A DNA stretch of 64,000 nucleotides from Solanum dulcamara (taxonomy: Eukaryota; Streptophyta; Magnoliopsida; Solanales; Solanaceae): positions 48,572,232 through 48,636,231 of the forward strand of contig NC_077248.1 in NCBI RefSeq assembly GCF_947179165.1. Reading direction: 5' to 3'. Position numbers and translations under genes: made by a program. Under the pieces are notes generated by a model. The model ran no database searches. It was given only the letters and a program-made list of their open reading frames with translations, and was not told the DNA's origin. Below are positions 24,621-36,239 of the stretch, in pieces (within the stretch, counting starts at the first letter, position 1; each line of letters starts with the position of its first letter).

Positions 24621-25935
24621 CGAAAGTTTTTTTCTTGAAGATCTCCCAGGCATCCCTCCTAAAAAGGAAATAGACTTTGGTAATGACGTCCTACCTAATG
24701 CACAACCTATCTTTATTCCTCCTTACCATATCGCTCTGGCAGAACTTAATGAGTTAAAAGAACAATTGAAGGATTTATTGGATAAGGATTTTATAAGACC
24801 AAGCATTTCACCTTGGGGAGCTCTTATGCCGCTTGTTAGGAAGAAAGATGGGTCACTCCGTATGTGTATAGATTATCGGCAATTGAACAAAGTCATAATC
24901 AAGAATAAGTATCCCATCTGAAGGATTGATGACTTATTCGATCAACTTCAAAGAGTAAGATACTTTTCAAAGATTGAACTCTAATCAGATTATCATTAAC
25001 TCTAAGTGAGGGAGTTCTATATTCAATGACGCCTTTTAGAAGTCGGTATGGTCATTTTGAATTTTTTGTTATGAATGAATGCCCCTATAGCTTTTATTGA
25101 TTTAATGAATTAGGTATTAAGGTAGTATTTGGATACGTTTGTGATCATCTTTATTGATGATATTATGATTACTCATAGAGCGAGGAAGAGTATGCCAATC
25201 ATTTGAGGATTGTGTTAAAAATTCTCGAAGACCAACAACTATAAGCAAAGCTTAGAAAATATGATTTTTGGCTAAGGTCGGTTGCTTTCCTTGGTCACAT
25301 TATTTCCGGAGAAGGAATTATAGTTGGTTAAAAGAATACCAATGTAGTTAAGAATTAGCCTAGACCATTGAGTTCTTCTGATATTTGGAGTTTCTCGGGG
25401 TTAGCCAGTTATTATAGACAATTTGTGGAAGGTTTCTCTTCCATTGCATCATCTTTGACTAGTTTGACCAAAAAGAAGTTGAAGTTCCAATGGTCCGAGG
25501 CATGTGAGAAAAGCTTCCAAGAGTTGAAGCATAGACTTATCTACGCTTCGGTGTTGACTTTACTGGAAGGTTCTGATTGGTGTTTTTTGTATTATGATGC
25601 TTCACGAGTTATTATTGGTTGTGTTCTAATGAAAAATTATAAGGTGATAGCTTATGCTTCAAGAAAACTCAAGGTGTATGAGAAGAATTACCAACTCATG
25701 ACTTGGAGTTTGCGGCGGTGGTATTTCCTTCAAAATTGTGGAGGAACTATCTCTATGGTGTCCATATAGATATTTTTACTCATCACAAGAGTTTTCAATA
25801 CATGTTCACACAAAAGGTCTTGAATCTTCAACAAAAAAGGTGGCTTGAACTGTTAAAGGATTATGAATTGAGTGTACTATACCATCGGAGTATGGAAAAT
25901 ATGGTTGCCGATGTTTTAGTATATTATCCATGAAC
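24620..25935 (+). pseudogene. Reverse transcriptase-RNase H remnant of element E
   Basis: RT copies element RNA to DNA and RNase H removes the RNA. Visible blocks in order are [21 protein letters not shown] (24746-24810), [19 protein letters not shown] (24838-24895), FVIIFIDDIMI (the catalytic Y/F-IDD region, ~25137-25170) and FLGHIISGEG (~25290). Next come SGLASYYRQFVEGFSSIAS and SEACEKSFQELKHRL (in the 133-codon frame 25368-25769), [19 protein letters not shown], and YGVHIDIFTHHKSFQYMFT followed by KRWLELLKDYELSVLYHRS (76-codon frame 25703-25933). Stops interrupt the fingers and palm, and the frame shifts between 25690 and 25710. It cannot make an active enzyme. Confidence 0.9.
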
Positions 25936-27500
25936 AATGTTGGTCATACTACGAATGAAAAAAGAGACTTAGTTCAGGATATGCATCGATTAGCACGGTT
26001 AGGGGTTCAATTTGTCGATTCTGAAGATGGTGGTGATGATGTGCAAACTATTTTTGAGTCGTCCCTTGTGGTAGAAGTAAAGGAAAAGAAAGATGATGAT
26101 CCCGCTTTGGTTGAATTAAAGAAAGCGGTTTCCGAAAAAGCCATAGAGGCATTTTACCAAAGGAGAGATGGTGTCTTGAGATATCAAGGCCGATTATGTG
26201 TGCCAAATGTTGATGGCTTGAGAAATATGATATTGGCTGAGTCTCAAAGTTTGTGGTATTCTATGCATCACTATTCAACAAAGATGTATCGAGATTTGCT
26301 GGAAGTGTATTGGTGGAATGACATGAAAAGAGAAATTGCAAAATTTGTGTCTAAGTTTCCAAATTGTCTATAAGTCAAAGTTGAGCATAAAAAGTCGGAA
26401 GGTTTGGCTTAAGACATTGAGATTCCTACTTTTAAGTGGAAAGCCTTGAATATGAACTTTATTACTGGTTTGCCTCGTACTTATAGGCAACATGACTCTA
26501 TTTTGGTGATTATTGACTGAATGACTAAGTCGGCTCATTTTCTCTCAGTTAAGACTTTATATTTAGCCGAAGACTATGCTAGATTGTATATTTTAGAGAT
26601 GGTGAAGCTTCATGGTGTTCCATTATCTATCATTTTTTACTGAGGTACTCAGTGTATATCTTAGTTTTGGATATTATTCCGAAAGGGTCTAGGTGCCCAA
26701 GTAAAGATTAGTACATCTTTTCATCCACAAACGGATGATTAGGCCATACGTACAATTCAGACCTTAGAAGAAATGTTGAGAGCATAAGTGATCAATTTTA
26801 AAGGAAATTAGAATGACCATTTATGGTTTATAGAATTTTCTTATATTAACAGTTATCACTCTATTATTGAAATGGTACCATTTGAGGCTTCGCACAGTAG
26901 GTGGTATAGATCCCCTATCGGTTAGTTTGAAGTAGTTGAGGTTTCTTTGATAGGACTCGAGTTGGTGTTTGAGGCTATGGAGAAAGTTAGACTCATAAGA
27001 GAATGATTGAAAATGGCCCAAAACCGACAAAAGTCCTATTCAAATATGAGGAGAAGGGAACTTGAATTTGAAGTCAATGATTGGGTTTACTTGAAAATTT
27101 CACCCATGATGGGTGTAATGAGATTTTTAAAGACAGGAAACCTAAGTCCCCACTACATTGATCCATATAAGATTTCAAGGCGAATTTGTAAAGTGGCTTA
27201 TGAGTTGGATTTGCCTTCAGATCTCGCATCGGTGCATTATGTGTTCCATGTGTGATTATTATGAAAGTTTATAGATGGTCCTAGATTCATTTTGCCATCG
27301 GAAAACATTTAGGTCAAAGAGAGTCTTTCTTATGAAGAGGTTCCGATTGAGGTTTTGAACCAGTAAGTTAGAAAGTTGAGAAATAAAGAAATTGCTTCAG
27401 TTAAAGTGTTACGGAGGAATCAAGACATTGAGGGTGTTACATGGAAGTCCAAAGCAAATATGATATCCCGATATCCTCATCTCTTCCATTCGTTTCCTAG
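25930..27500 (+). pseudogene. Integrase remnant of element E
   Basis: The 147-codon frame (25930-26373) holds the linker (KRDLVQDMHRLARLGVQFVD) and the zinc-binding N-domain (MHHYSTKMYRDLLEVYWWND). The canonical CPNC has become FPNC there. The catalytic core (26400-26800) is damaged at all three acidic positions. The first Asp region reads MNFITGL, the second reads FY-stop-GTQ, and the Glu region reads a stop followed by AIRTIQ. The C-domain frame (27007-27255) reads FEVNDWVYLKISPMMGVMRF and YIDPYKISRRICKVAYELDL. The tail (27300-27480) reads SYEEVPIEVLNQ and LRNKEIASVKVLRRNQDIEG. Confidence 0.9.
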
Positions 27501-27749
27501 TTGAGGTATTTAGCTCCTTCATGATCGAACTAGCCCAAATCATGCACTTAAGTTGTTTTCAAGGTTTCATGTGCATTCAATATTCCTTAAATGAGTTTTT
27601 AAGTTCTGTTTTGGGTTTAGATAAAAGATTTCATGGTTGATGCATTATCGAGATGTTTTGAATTCATGTTGGGCTGTTATTTTAGTTTCCTATTCCGTTC
27701 AAGCTACCTTGAGTCCCATTCGAGATGAATTTTCCCAAAGCGGAGATAT
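27500..27749 (+). other. Spacer and polypurine tract of element E
   Basis: Non-coding spacer after pol, ending in a purine-rich tract (CCCAAAGCGGAGATAT, about 27734-27749) right before the 3' LTR. The same spacer occurs at 8690-8890 (reverse strand) and 13440-13629, which ties elements E, M1 and D to one family. Confidence 0.7.
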
Positions 27750-28695
27750 TGTAAAATCCTGAAAGTTGGATAGTCGGAAAATAAGGATCAAAGGATGAAA
27801 TTACTGATAACCTACAATTTTCGCACGAAGTGATGACATGAATGCCATCACGTGCTGTGGCGATCACCATGCCTCATGGTGAGACACCGTGGTGGTGACC
27901 CTTAGGATCACTCTCCACGACAAGGTACCATATATCATTGTGAGAACCACGGGCCATGAAGCCCTCTGTGGTGACCCCTCTCCTGATACCTCAAATAATA
28001 ATTCCAAGGCAAGGCCCAAGATAGACTACCATGGGCCATGTGACCCTTCATCGACCATGGTGATCTTTGTCGTGGTAAATAATGTTTGTCACCTATAGGG
28101 CCTGTACCACATCTATGGTCCATGGACCATGGTGCAATCCATACACCGTAAAGGGTTCCATGGAGAAATTTCAGAAACTTTTCCCTACAACTCCTAAAAT
28201 CCAAGCCCAAGTCAATCAGCACATACACCACCACGGGCCGGGGTTAGCATCACATACCGTGATTGGTTCTTTCTGGTGGGTTCTAGTTCCATTTAAATGA
28301 AGGGTACTCTGGTCATTTACCTATTTATGTATTAATGTATGTGGACATTTTTGGACTACATTCATTACAAAAATATCCTAAATACTCCTAAACTTATTCT
28401 TTTTCCTCATTAATTTCCAATCAACTTAAAGAATTCTCTCTCATAGTTCATTCAAGGTTTCATCTACTTCATCAAATTTGGGTAGGGTTTTTAAGAACAA
28501 GTCTCCTTTTTATTAACGTATGTGGGGATTGATCCATGGGTCCCTTTCACCCCTGGAGTCCCAAGTTTTCTACTCAAAATCTCATGAATTTCAATTTAGT
28601 TTGTAACCCTAGTTTTTTGAATTGCATTGGGTTGTTTAAATTATATTTTTAATCATTATATATGATCCTTATAAGTATGTTTCTACATGAATGAA
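27750..28695 (+). repeat. 3' LTR of element E, truncated
   Basis: Starts TGTAAAATCC and follows the 5' LTR through the palindrome-rich U3 (27835-28285), a 'ccatgggtccctttcaccc' block (about 28535) and 'cttataagtatgtttctacat' (28668-28690). It then breaks at about 28695. The remaining ~1.2 kb is absent and reverse-strand pol follows at once. Frames at 27889-28300 are palindrome artefacts open on both strands. Confidence 0.75.
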
Positions 28696-29965
28696 GGAGC
28701 TAAATACCTCAACTAGGAACTGAATGGAAGAGATTGGCTTCGGCTTCCCATGTAGCACCCTCAACCTCTGCATTTCACTATAACACTTTAACTGAAGCAA
28801 TTTCTTTATTTCTCAGCTTTCTAACTTGCCGATCCAAAACCTCAGCCGGAACCTCTTCATAAGAAAGACTCTGTTTGACGTCAATGTTGTCCAATGGTAC
28901 AATGGAGCAAGGATCACCTATAAACTTCCATAATAATGACACATGGAACACCAGATACACCGATGCCAGATCTAAAGGCAAATCCAACTCATAAACCACT
29001 TAACAAATTCACCTCAAAATCTTATATGGACCAACATAGCGAGGACTTAGGTTTCCCTTCTTTCAAAATCTTATTACACCCTTCGTGGATGAAATTTTTA
29101 AGTAAATCCAATCATTGACTTCAAATTCAAGTTCCTTTCTCCTCATATCTGAATAGGACTTTTATCAGATTTGGGGAATTTTCATTCATCTAACTTTCTC
29201 CATAGCCTCAAACACCAACTCGGGTCCTATCAAAGCAACCTCACCTATCTCAAACAAATCGATAGGGTATCTATACCACCTACTCTATAAAGTCTCAAAT
29301 GGGGTCATTTCAATATTAGAGTGATAATTGTTACTGTAAGCAATTTCTATAAACGACGAATGGTCAATTCTAATTTCCTTTAAAATTAATCATGTATGCT
29401 CTCAACATTTCCTCTAGGGTCTGAATTGTATGTTCGTCCTGATCATCTATTTATGGATAAAAAGCTGTACTAAGCTTCACTTGGGTACCTAGACTCTTTC
29501 GGAACATTATCCAAAACTGAGAAGTAAATTGAGTACCTCGATCAAAAATGATAGATAGTGGAAGACCATGAAGCTTCACCAATTCTCAAATTACAATCTA
29601 GCATAGTCTTTGGCTGAATATGAAGTATTAACTAGGAGAAAATGAGCGGACTTAGTTATTCGGTCAACAATCACCCAAATAGAGTCATGTTGCTGACGAG
29701 TACAAGGCAAACCAGTAACAAAGTCCATATTCAAGGCTTCCCACTTCAAAGTAGGAATCTCAATGTCTTGAACCAAACCTTTTGATTTTTAATGCTCAAC
29801 TTTGACGTAAAGGCAATTTGGACACTTAGACACAAATTTTGCAATTTTTCTTTTCATTCCATTCTACCAATACACTTCCAGAAAATCTCAATACATCTTT
29901 CTTGAATTGGGATGTATAGAATATCGCGAACTTTGAGCCTCAGACAATATCAATTTTTAATAGAC
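28696..29965 (-). pseudogene. Integrase remnant of reverse-strand element M2
   Basis: Reverse strand, N to C from 29965 to 28696. The core frame (29591-29776) reads LKWEALNMDFVTGLPCTRQQ and WVIVDRITKSAHFLL, and retains the first catalytic Asp. After a frameshift, FDRGTQFTSQFWIMF (~29500-29545) keeps the second Asp, and QDEHTIQTLEEMLRA (~29400-29445) keeps the Glu. The C-terminal frame (28778-28999) reads YELDLPLDLASVYLVFHVSL and LRNKEIASVKVL. Domains are recognisable but broken by stops and shifts. It is less decayed than element E at the active site. Confidence 0.9.
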
Positions 29966-30287
29966 ATCAACATTCTAGACACATAATTGGCCTTGATATC
30001 TCCAGACACCATCTCCCCCTTGGGAGAAAGCCTCTATTGCTTTTTCAGAAAACGCTTTCTTCAATTCAATAAAAGCGGGATCATCATCTTGCTTTGCCTT
30101 TACATCTGGCAGAAGGGACAACTCAGAACCATTTTGCACATCAACACCACCATCTTCGAAATCCACCAATTGAACACCCAATCGTGTTAATCAATTCATT
30201 TCCCAAACTAAGTCTTTCTTTTTATCATTAATATGAGCAACATTATTCATGGATAATCTACTAAGAGTATCAGCAACCACATTTTCC
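29966..30287 (-). pseudogene. M2 pol linker between RNase H and integrase
   Basis: An open stretch on the reverse strand (29975-30181) reads MGVQLVDFEDGGVDVQNG and DDDPAFIELKKAFSEKAIEA, matching the E linker at 25990-26150. The join to RNase H near 30240-30290 is frameshifted. Confidence 0.8.
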
Positions 30288-30881
30288 TTACTCGGAAGGT
30301 ATAGTACATGTTTCATAATTCTTTAATAGTTCAAGCCACCTCCTCTGTCGAAGATTCAAGAACTTTTGAGTGAGAAGATATTGAAAACTCTTGTGATTAG
30401 TGAAAACATCTACATGGACACAATATAGATAGTGTCTCCACCATTTCAAAGCAAATAACACTACCGCCAACTCCAAGTCATTAGTTGGGTAATTCTTCTC
30501 ATGCACCTTAAGTTGCCTTGAAGCATAAGCTATCACCTTACAATTTTTCATTAGAACACAACCAAGACAAACTCATAAAGCATCACAATACAAAACAAAA
30601 TAATTGAAACCTTCCAGTAAAGTCAACCCTGGAGCGGAGATAAGTTTATCCTCCAACTCTTGAAAGCTTTTCTCACATCCATTGGACCATTGGAACTTCA
30701 CCTTCTTTTTAGTCAAACTAGTCAAGGGTGATGCAATGGAAGAAAAACCTTCCACAAATCGTCTATAATAACCAGTGAGGCAAATCAATAAAATTAGTAA
30801 GTTAAAATCATATATCACTTGAGTTGAGTAAGAAACCCGCCGTAGGTGCCAAATAACTAACCTAAGACTCCAACATTTCAT
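30288..30881 (-). pseudogene. RNase H and end of RT of M2
   Basis: The reverse-strand frame 30288-30551 reads [38 protein letters not shown] and [16 protein letters not shown], the RNase H domain. The frame 30573-30881 reads GYYRRFVEGFSSIASPLTSL and NGCEKSFQELEDKLISAP, the RT thumb/connection. Upstream of GYYRR the match is lost (beyond about 30790), so most of RT is missing. The break coincides with the start of the N-type LTR sequence. Confidence 0.88.
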
Positions 30882-31925
30882 TAATAAAATCTAGCAAGAT
30901 ATAGGCATACACCGATATCACACCAACCGACAAACAACACCAAACAAGTCAAACAAATTGCATCCTATGTTCAAATCACCTAGGAGAAATCAATAAGGAT
31001 TCTAAAGGATATAAACAAGCCAAGAAATCACCTAGACTAAGGATCCAATGACTAAATCCCCAACTAATCACTAAGGATGATCATCGACTCCCAACTTCTC
31101 AATGGACTATCAACACATAAATCACAATCCTAATCATGCATTACTACCTAAAATACACCAATTCTAGGCTAGCCAAGTCTAAAAAGAGTAAGCCATAGCC
31201 TACCTTAAAGTTTAAACCATACCCGAACCGCTAAATTTGAGTCTTTCCTTTTTGGGCTACCTCCAATCGATGCCACTCTATCAAATTAGAGAAGAACATA
31301 TCAAAACAATGCCAATGATATCGGTATTACTATATTAGAAACATAACTAAAATTAGGTCAAAATTTGGCATTGGGACCCGCGCCCAAAATCAAAAAACCA
31401 ACTCCGTTACAAGGTCCCAAATAACTCATAGAATTTATGCCCCAAAAATGGGCAGATTCCTAGCACCGAAAGATCTCAAAAACCCAATGAATTTCAAGCC
31501 CTAAAATAGTGTTAAAATGCAAAAAATAATAAAATTTACGTGAAAATTATATGGTTTTTAGGGAAAAAAAGGTCTCAAAACATTCCCATAAGAATCCCCA
31601 ATACACCAAAACAATAATGATAAAAAATGATCAAGATTTCCTCCAAAAATCCTATTTTGAAATGTTGGAAATGTCAAGAAAAGGGTTGGCATTAAGTACC
31701 AGGCCCCTGAATGTTCTTTGTGAACACGGAGACATGTTCCGCAAACACGGAAGTTAGCAAGCTGACTATCCGTGAATGCAGAAGCTTATTCGCAAACACG
31801 ACCCGAAGCCCACGAATGCGGAGAACAAAAGGCTTGACTTCTGCATATACTGCTAGGGGCCTATGAATGCGTAGAGTAAATTTGAGGTGCACTAGTAGAT
31901 GTCCTGGTACATTTTCACCAAGGGA
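30882..31925 (-). repeat. N-type LTR, left part
   Basis: No gene. This is the 3' part of the reverse-strand LTR of element N. It includes a 'gacccgcgcccaaaatc' patch (about 31376) and a block of 'gaacacgg / gaatgcgg' words (31700-31870) similar to 1350-1540. The exact LTR end near 30882 could not be fixed. It is interrupted at 31926 by a solo LTR. Confidence 0.5.
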
Positions 31926-31930
31926 AAAAA

Positions 31931-34779
31931 TGTCATGACCCAACCCCGTAGGCCATGATGAGTGCCCGAACTAGACACATACGTGTACCCCGGCCAACTA
32001 TACATAACTTGTCTCCTGTTTATACTCAAAATACACTAACAGGTAAGAAAACATAAAAGGTCACAAGGCTGTTTTAACATATAGGGTCATTCCGTAATAC
32101 ACATATACGCCAGCCGACAAGGCCGCCACGACACAGGAAATGCCCCAAATCATAAGTCATATTAGCACAGTTGTACATACATGCATGTACAACGCAGATA
32201 CCACTCATATACAACTCATATACAGCTCATATACAACTTATATATAGCTCATATACAACTCATATATAACTCATGTACACAGACAACCCGCATACGTACA
32301 ACCCACATCCGTATCCACAGACCTCTAAGAGTAAGAAGAATAGTAACACAAGGTAGGACAGGGCCCCCGTCGTAGCCGTAACCAAACAAATATATACATC
32401 AAAGTTTAGTACCAAAATCAGGTTCTAGCACAATGGAGCACTTCTAGACCGCTGAGTGGGACTTCTACGCTGGCGCATCCCCAAACCGTGTACCTGTACC
32501 TGTAGATATGAACACAGCCCCCCCCGAAGAAAGGGGGTCAGTACGACATATGTACTGAGTATGTAAAACATAATATAGCATAGCATAACTAGAAGCATAT
32601 CTAAAACAGAGAAGCAGGGAATAAAATATCAAATTAGAAACTTATACCTCGGGAAGTAAAATCATGCATGCTCAATTTTTACAATATAATCAGCCCTACC
32701 AGGGATCCGGTGAATCATATCTGTAAAATCATCATGGGCCCAGTGTCATCACCACCTTATTACAACACATCATCATATGTATATAAACTATTCCCGGCCC
32801 TCTAGTGAGGGCGCGATGAACAATGCAGTGAATTTTGCACGATTACTATTCCCAGCCCGGGACATGACGAAAGAAATGTTACAGTATACACGAGTAGAGT
32901 AGTGAAAATAAAACACAATGTAAATCATTATCGGAGACTCAATGAAGTCATCAAGTGAACCATCACTTGGAATTATTTAAAGTACCTTCTAGGTGTCACG
33001 GAGGACTGTATGGAGCATCAGGAACCATAGACATGTTTCAAAATGTTATCAAACAGCTTATCAAATCCAGAAGTCTATCCTGGTGGAGCCCTTAGGGATA
33101 TAGGCCTATACCTCCAGTTACTATTCAACCTATCGAAGACTCGAAGATAGTAGCTTACTACTTTAAAGTTTAACCTTCAAAAGTGAGTAGGGGTCCTGAA
33201 GTCATATTCAGAACCTAGGAATGGAATTACCCCCAAAGGTCATATCATATCCTACTTACATCTAAGACATGCCAAAAGAAAGAGAAAAGATAGGCTTTAC
33301 ATACCTCTTATAGGTTACCTTTTGTCCCGATCGTCTTGTCGTCCTTTGAACCTAAGTAACATGAAAGAAATATGAGTATCAACATCCTTAGACATTCCCC
33401 CTTCTTATACTACCTACGATTATTCATCGAATTTATTTCCTCGCTCATCTTCTCGACTAGTTCTTTAACTAGTTAAAGATCGGGCAGCACCTCCCCTATA
33501 ATGTGCCCTATTCGAATTCCCAATTACGTCCTTAATAACTATATACAATCAAAAATATAACCAGCAGCTCATATATATGTATAATATGGCAACATTACAC
33601 AATATAAACTCCAAACGACTTGCTCAAAACTACGACACCAGAATAAGGTTTCTAGTGTCCATTTTGCAAAACCTTTAACCGTACAAAGAGAGGGTCCTAT
33701 GGATGAAACCAGCAGCTCCCCCACCTCTTTTAGAACACCTTTATACCCTGCAACGCACACCACACAACCAACAGCAGCCTCCACACCCACAACACCTCAT
33801 TTCGATTACAATTTAACTACGATGACTTCAATTTTGATTGTTTCTTTCGCTGAGCATCTCCATGACTTTTTTATACTTCCAGCAGTATAAAAGGTACATA
33901 ATACACTACATAATAACCCGATAAAGTCAAAATTTAAAGGAGAAGCCTTACCTTACCTTAAATTGGCAAAACCTAGCTAAAATTGCACCTCGGAAACCTC
34001 TTTATCGTGCTGAAAGTTGTGGACTCTTTGTAGCTCGTTCTTGCTTCCCCAAAATTGATTTTTATGTTATTAAACACCGCTATAATACTGTAGGATACCT
34101 TAAATAATTCATTTAGGAAGCGAAATTGGAATGTACCTATTTTTCTGTCCTAGCCATTCTCTTTTTCTGTCTAGACTTAGGGTTTTGTTTTCTTAATATG
34201 CTGAAGTTTAAAGACCAAAGCTGAAGTATATATTATATATACATACATGTGGGTCATCCTAGGAGGTGACATGTGTCATCCCCTAGGGGTGACACATATC
34301 CAGCCCCTATTGGGCCACCGCATCCATGCATTCAAGGAGAAGCTGCCACGTGGCAGTGGTGTCCACCCCCACCCCAAGAAAGCAGGTGGGTCATCTCCTT
34401 GCTTGAGGTTATTCCATGCGTCACTCTCTTATTGGCTGCCATTCATCATCTTGTTTCCTTCCCCGTGTGTTCGTAATCTTGTCCTATTTTAAGAGCCTAT
34501 GTAATCTATGCTACGCAAGCTTGGTATGTACTCAAATAGCTTACGTGTATAAGGCCTCTAAATTAGTAGCTTATGTAGGTAAATAAAGTCCTACGACTCA
34601 CTGCTCGGCCTCCAATTCCTACCGGATTCTTATGACTCCATTACCAACCTTCTCCACTATGGGGTATCACATTCTCTCTTCCTTAGAGTCGTTTGATGGT
34701 ATCGTAGCTTATCTAGCTCTCATGATAATGTCTAAGGAACTTAAGAGACATTCTGAGTTTAAAAGTGTGGGGTGTAACA
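31931..34779 (-). mobile_element. Solo LTR S2 (large-LTR family), TSD AAAAA
   Basis: Read on the reverse strand it starts TGTTACACCCCACAC (ending at 34779) and ends GGGTTGGGTCATGACA (at 31931), 2849 bp. AAAAA flanks both ends (31926-31930 and 34780-34784). Both flanks belong to one host sequence, the N LTR. It is the same family as the LTRs at 38796, 53282 and 59825. It has no PBS next to its 3' edge. U3 carries 'tgccacgtggca' and similar words (34270-34400). Confidence 0.85.
32202..32280 (+). repeat. 12-bp tandem repeat inside solo LTR S2
   Basis: About six to seven copies of a 12-base unit close to CTCATATACAAC. It gives the chance 64-codon frame at 32181 its repetitive look (HIQLIYN repeats). 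No coding role is supported. Confidence 0.8.
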
Positions 34780-34784
34780 AAAAA

Positions 34785-35402
34785 GTCCCTCAACGGGGGT
34801 CGGAACTCATTCGAAATCATGTCGACACAAACGAACTCAATGGGATCGATAGATTTCCCTACGGAGGTTGTGTCAACATAATGTTGACCAAAGTCAAATA
34901 ATTTTAAATAAAAATACTTTAAATGCACAAACGGCCAAAACTCATTCTGATCACCTAGGGAACCGAACCAAAGACTGTTTTAGACCTAACTTGGTGTACT
35001 GGACCTAACTGTGCTGATGGAATTTACATCCAACACCCTTAACCCTAAATGTGTACCGAAGTCAAACTAGGCCAAACCTTAAATTTAAAATGTCAAAACC
35101 ACCTAAACTCAAACAAAGACTCTAAAACCCAAACCAACCTTCCTTCTAGACCAAAATGGGCCTTACGGAGTTGATAGAACAATCATACAACGACATAATC
35201 TATAGATGTTGCCTAAACTAAAGTCAACTCTTTTAGACCTTAAGCCTCAAATATGGCCAAACCTCCTCAAAACTCAATCGGACACCTTAGGATGCAAGCC
35301 AACCATCCTTACATCACATATAAGCTATAAAGAAGCTACAGCAAGGGTAAAATGAAAAACAATTAGAAAAGCACAAAAATGAACGTTGTGGTCAATACAA
35401 CA
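34785..35402 (-). repeat. N-type LTR, right part (U3 side)
   Basis: Continuation of the N LTR beyond S2. On the reverse strand it would start near TGTTGTATTGACC (35389-35401), just after the end of N pol. I see no clear polypurine tract, so the boundary is tentative. No gene. Confidence 0.45.
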
Positions 35403-35439
35403 TCCACTACTAAAATAACTTTTGTCCTAGAAAGTCAAG

Positions 35440-36195
35440 AAAGAAAAGTACGTGGTACCTCAAAAAGATGAGGTAATTGGGTCTGCATGTCCTTCTCGGT
35501 CTCCTAAGTAGCCTCCTAAATAGGAAGAGGCCTCCCCTTGACTTTCATCGATGGAATTTTCTTATGCCTTAACTTCCTAACCTGTTGTCCAAAATATCTA
35601 CAGGCTCTTGCTCAAAGGTCAATAACTAATCAAACAAAATCGAATCCCATTGAAGCATGTGAGACTTTTCTGGGATGTACCATCGTAGCATAGAAACATA
35701 GAATACAGGGTGAATACCTACTAGTTCCAGGGGAAAGACCAACTCATAATCTACCTCCCCTATCCGTCTGAAGATATCAAAAGGGCCAATGAACCTAGGG
35801 CTAAGCTTACCCCTCCTCTCGAATCTCATCACGCCCTTCATGGGCGACATTCACAAGAATACCCGATCTCCAACCATGAACTCCAAAGGCCGATCCCTCC
35901 TATCCGAATAACTCATCTGCCTACTCTGGGCACTACAGAGTCTCTCCTGAATCATACAAACTCTGTCCATCAATTCACGCAGCAATTCACTGCCCCAAGG
36001 CCTAACCTTAAAGGCAAAAAAAACAAAGCTACTCAGGAACGACATCTCCTTCCATACAATGCCATAAAAGGTGTCATCTCGATGCTCAAATGGTATCTTT
36101 TATTATAGAAAAACTCTACCAAGGCCAAGGAATGATACCACTAACCTCCAAAATCAATTATACATGCCCGTAGCATGTCCTCCAAAATATAGTGG
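35440..36195 (-). pseudogene. Integrase C-terminal half of element N
   Basis: Reverse-strand blocks from 36195 downward are DMLRACIIDFGG (~36180), [37 protein letters not shown] with YSDRRDRPLEFMVGDRVFL (64-codon frame 35851-36045), and MSPMKGVMRFERRGKLSPRF with GPFDIFRRIGEVDYELV (35626-35850). The end, near 35480-35530, reads EATxETEKDMQTQLPHLF, the chromodomain-like tail of chromovirus-type pol. It differs from E and M2 (for example RRDRPLEF), so N is a separate family. Confidence 0.85.
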
Positions 36196-36239
36196 TAGTT
36201 CTTAATAGTGTAGAAATACTATTCCAGTGATTCATATAC

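Larger units (their letters stand above)
19840..28695 (+). mobile_element. Element E: near-complete but dead Ty3/gypsy retrotransposon
   Basis: Forward element with a 5' LTR (19840-23995, swollen by a LINE), PBS, gag-protease, RT, RNase H, integrase, PPT (27731-27747) and a 3' LTR start at 27750 that is cut off at about 28695. The domain order gag-PR-RT-RH-IN is that of Ty3/gypsy. The pol end (LRNKEIASVKVLRRN, then a chromo-like tail) suggests the chromovirus (Del/Tekay-like) branch, which is an inference. Stops and frameshifts occur in every domain. Confidence 0.85.

Noticed and set aside
27889..28300. Overlapping frames of 69-99 codons on both strands
   Set aside because: Product of palindrome-rich U3; not conserved as protein in the 5' LTR.
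32181..32375. 64-codon frame with repeated HIQLIYN peptides
   Set aside because: Translation of a 12-bp tandem repeat in a solo LTR.
34247..34492. Two overlapping forward frames (81 and 67 codons)
   Set aside because: Located in U3 of solo LTR S2; similar sequence in other LTRs is not open in the same frame.
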